From Christensenellaceae bacterium (GTDB taxonomy: Bacteria > Bacillota > Clostridia > Christensenellales > Borkfalkiaceae): a stretch of DNA of 5,775 nucleotides. Under the pieces are notes generated by a model. The model searched no databases. It saw only the letters and a program-made list of their open reading frames with translations, and was not told the DNA's origin. The position numbers were made by a program, and so were the translations under genes. The number at the start of each line of letters is the position of its first letter. Position 1 is the stretch's first letter. The stretch spans positions 1 to 5,775 of the forward strand of contig CAOMHR010000107.1 in assembly GCA_948482865.1 (NCBI GenBank), written 5' to 3'. Of this stretch, positions 5,209-5,775 are shown one piece after another.

Positions 5209-5227
5209 TATCACTATGGTGATATAA
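5209..5227. promoter_or_regulatory. Candidate operator dyad TATCAC/GTGATA upstream of the XRE promoter
   Basis: TATCAC (5209-5214) and GTGATA (5219-5224) form a perfect dyad with a 4-bp centre. The half-site recurs: GTGATATAA occurs at 5219-5227 and again at 5262-5270, where it overlaps the -10 box. A regulator binding both would bracket the promoter. Autoregulation by the XRE protein is the natural inference. Confidence 0.45.
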
Positions 5228-5242
5228 ATTTATGGCTTAATA

Positions 5243-5271
5243 TTGACGGACGGGCTTCTATGTGATATAAT
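5243..5271 (+). promoter_or_regulatory. Near-consensus extended -10 promoter for the XRE gene
   Basis: TTGACG (5243-5248) and TATAAT (5266-5271) are separated by 17 bp, with TGA just before the -10 box making an extended -10. The next seven bases are TACTTTT and then ATG 5279. The only purine at the normal start distance is the A of that ATG, so the mRNA is probably leaderless. No Shine-Dalgarno sequence is present. Confidence 0.8.
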
Positions 5272-5278
5272 TACTTTT

Positions 5279-5775
5279 ATGAAACCAAAGCCTTATTCTG
5301 AAACGCAACTTCATAGGTTTATGGATAAAATGGGCGATGCTTTTGACTATGCTATAAAAGATTGCCAAATAGACGGTACTGAGTTCGTTAAGATGTTTGT
5401 TGCCAGTACAGCTTGTAGAAAAATTGAAAATGGCGAAGCAAGCTATATCTCAGGAAAGAGTGGTATAGAAATTGCTATTGAATGTGTCTACGAAATTACC
5501 GGCAAAGAATTAGCTGTCGAACCAAGCGAGAAGTTTAGTCGCAGCGCACAGTATTGGTGCGGTTGGGCGGTGTGCTATTATAAATGGTGGTCGTCAAGGA
5601 GATATGCCAATATTTTTAGGGCTGTTTCGTACGAGGATATGCTGGGGCTTTACTCGGCTTTGCACGAGTCAAGTGTAGAAAATATTGCTTCAGTAATTGA
5701 CGAAAAAGTAAGGGCATTTTATCCCGAAACTAACTTGAAGCGCATAAGAACAGCTTACGGCTGTTCCCAAAGAAA
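5279..5775 (+). CDS. XRE-type HTH regulator of a Clostridial family, C-terminus cut by the window
   Basis: The 165 visible residues run off the right edge. The segment QYWCGWAVCYYKWWS (91-105), then YEDMLGLYSALHE (118-130), then FYPETNLKRIRTAYGCSQ (147-164) matches, from memory, a family common in Clostridia. Its C-terminus is a Cro/C1-type HTH beginning at NLKRIR, and its genes often sit beside DUF3791/DUF3990 (toxin-like) genes. The HTH recognition helix should lie just beyond the window. No catalytic motif, signal peptide or membrane segment is seen. It is divergent from the sigma-like gene and probably autoregulated through the TATCAC/GTGATA sites. A role as antitoxin or element repressor is inferred, since the downstream partner is not visible. 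Confidence 0.8.
   Translation, partial: MKPKPYSETQLHRFMDKMGDAFDYAIKDCQIDGTEFVKMFVASTACRKIENGEASYISGKSGIEIAIECVYEITGKELAVEPSEKFSRSAQYWCGWAVCYYKWWSSRRYANIFRAVSYEDMLGLYSALHESSVENIASVIDEKVRAFYPETNLKRIRTAYGCSQR

Overview
The window looks like a low-GC Firmicutes (Clostridia-type, probably gut-associated) genome. The evidence is strong AGGAGG ribosome sites, occasional TTG and GTG starts, near-consensus sigma-A promoters, and protein families that I know mainly from Clostridia. The taxonomic call is inference. No rRNA, tRNA or CRISPR array was seen.

Left part (1-1220, + strand): a complete SGNH/GDSL-type hydrolase (best start 198) is followed by a 107-residue charged protein of unknown function. 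The hydrolase frame stays open to the left window edge, so an upstream domain or a degraded neighbour may be fused to it. A 356-base gene-free stretch (1220-1575) follows. It holds a three-arm set of alternative hairpins, a rho-independent terminator, a second strong hairpin and two families of short direct repeats. It probably contains the boundary or attachment region of the integrated element to its right.

Right part (1576-5775): this resembles a small integrative element. Three genes lie on the - strand. From promoter-distal to promoter-proximal they are a tyrosine recombinase (1576-2808), a MobV/Pre-type relaxase homologue that has lost the metal-binding His motif (3018-3836), and a protein with a sigma-region-4-like helix-turn-helix plus a long C-terminal extension I do not recognise (3992-5014). 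On the + strand, a divergent gene starts at 5279 and runs off the right edge. It is recognisable as the Clostridial XRE-type regulator family whose HTH lies at the C-terminus.

The sigma-like gene and the XRE gene are divergent, about 265 bp apart. Each has an extended -10 box that places the expected transcription start on, or one base from, the A of the start ATG, with no ribosome binding site. Both are therefore candidates for leaderless mRNAs. The recombinase has its own near-consensus promoter and a roughly 150-nt leader with a 15-codon mini-ORF. A plausible model is that the divergent pair controls the module, the recombinase integrates and excises it, and the MobV homologue acts without nicking DNA, or is decaying. 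These roles are inferred from family and layout.
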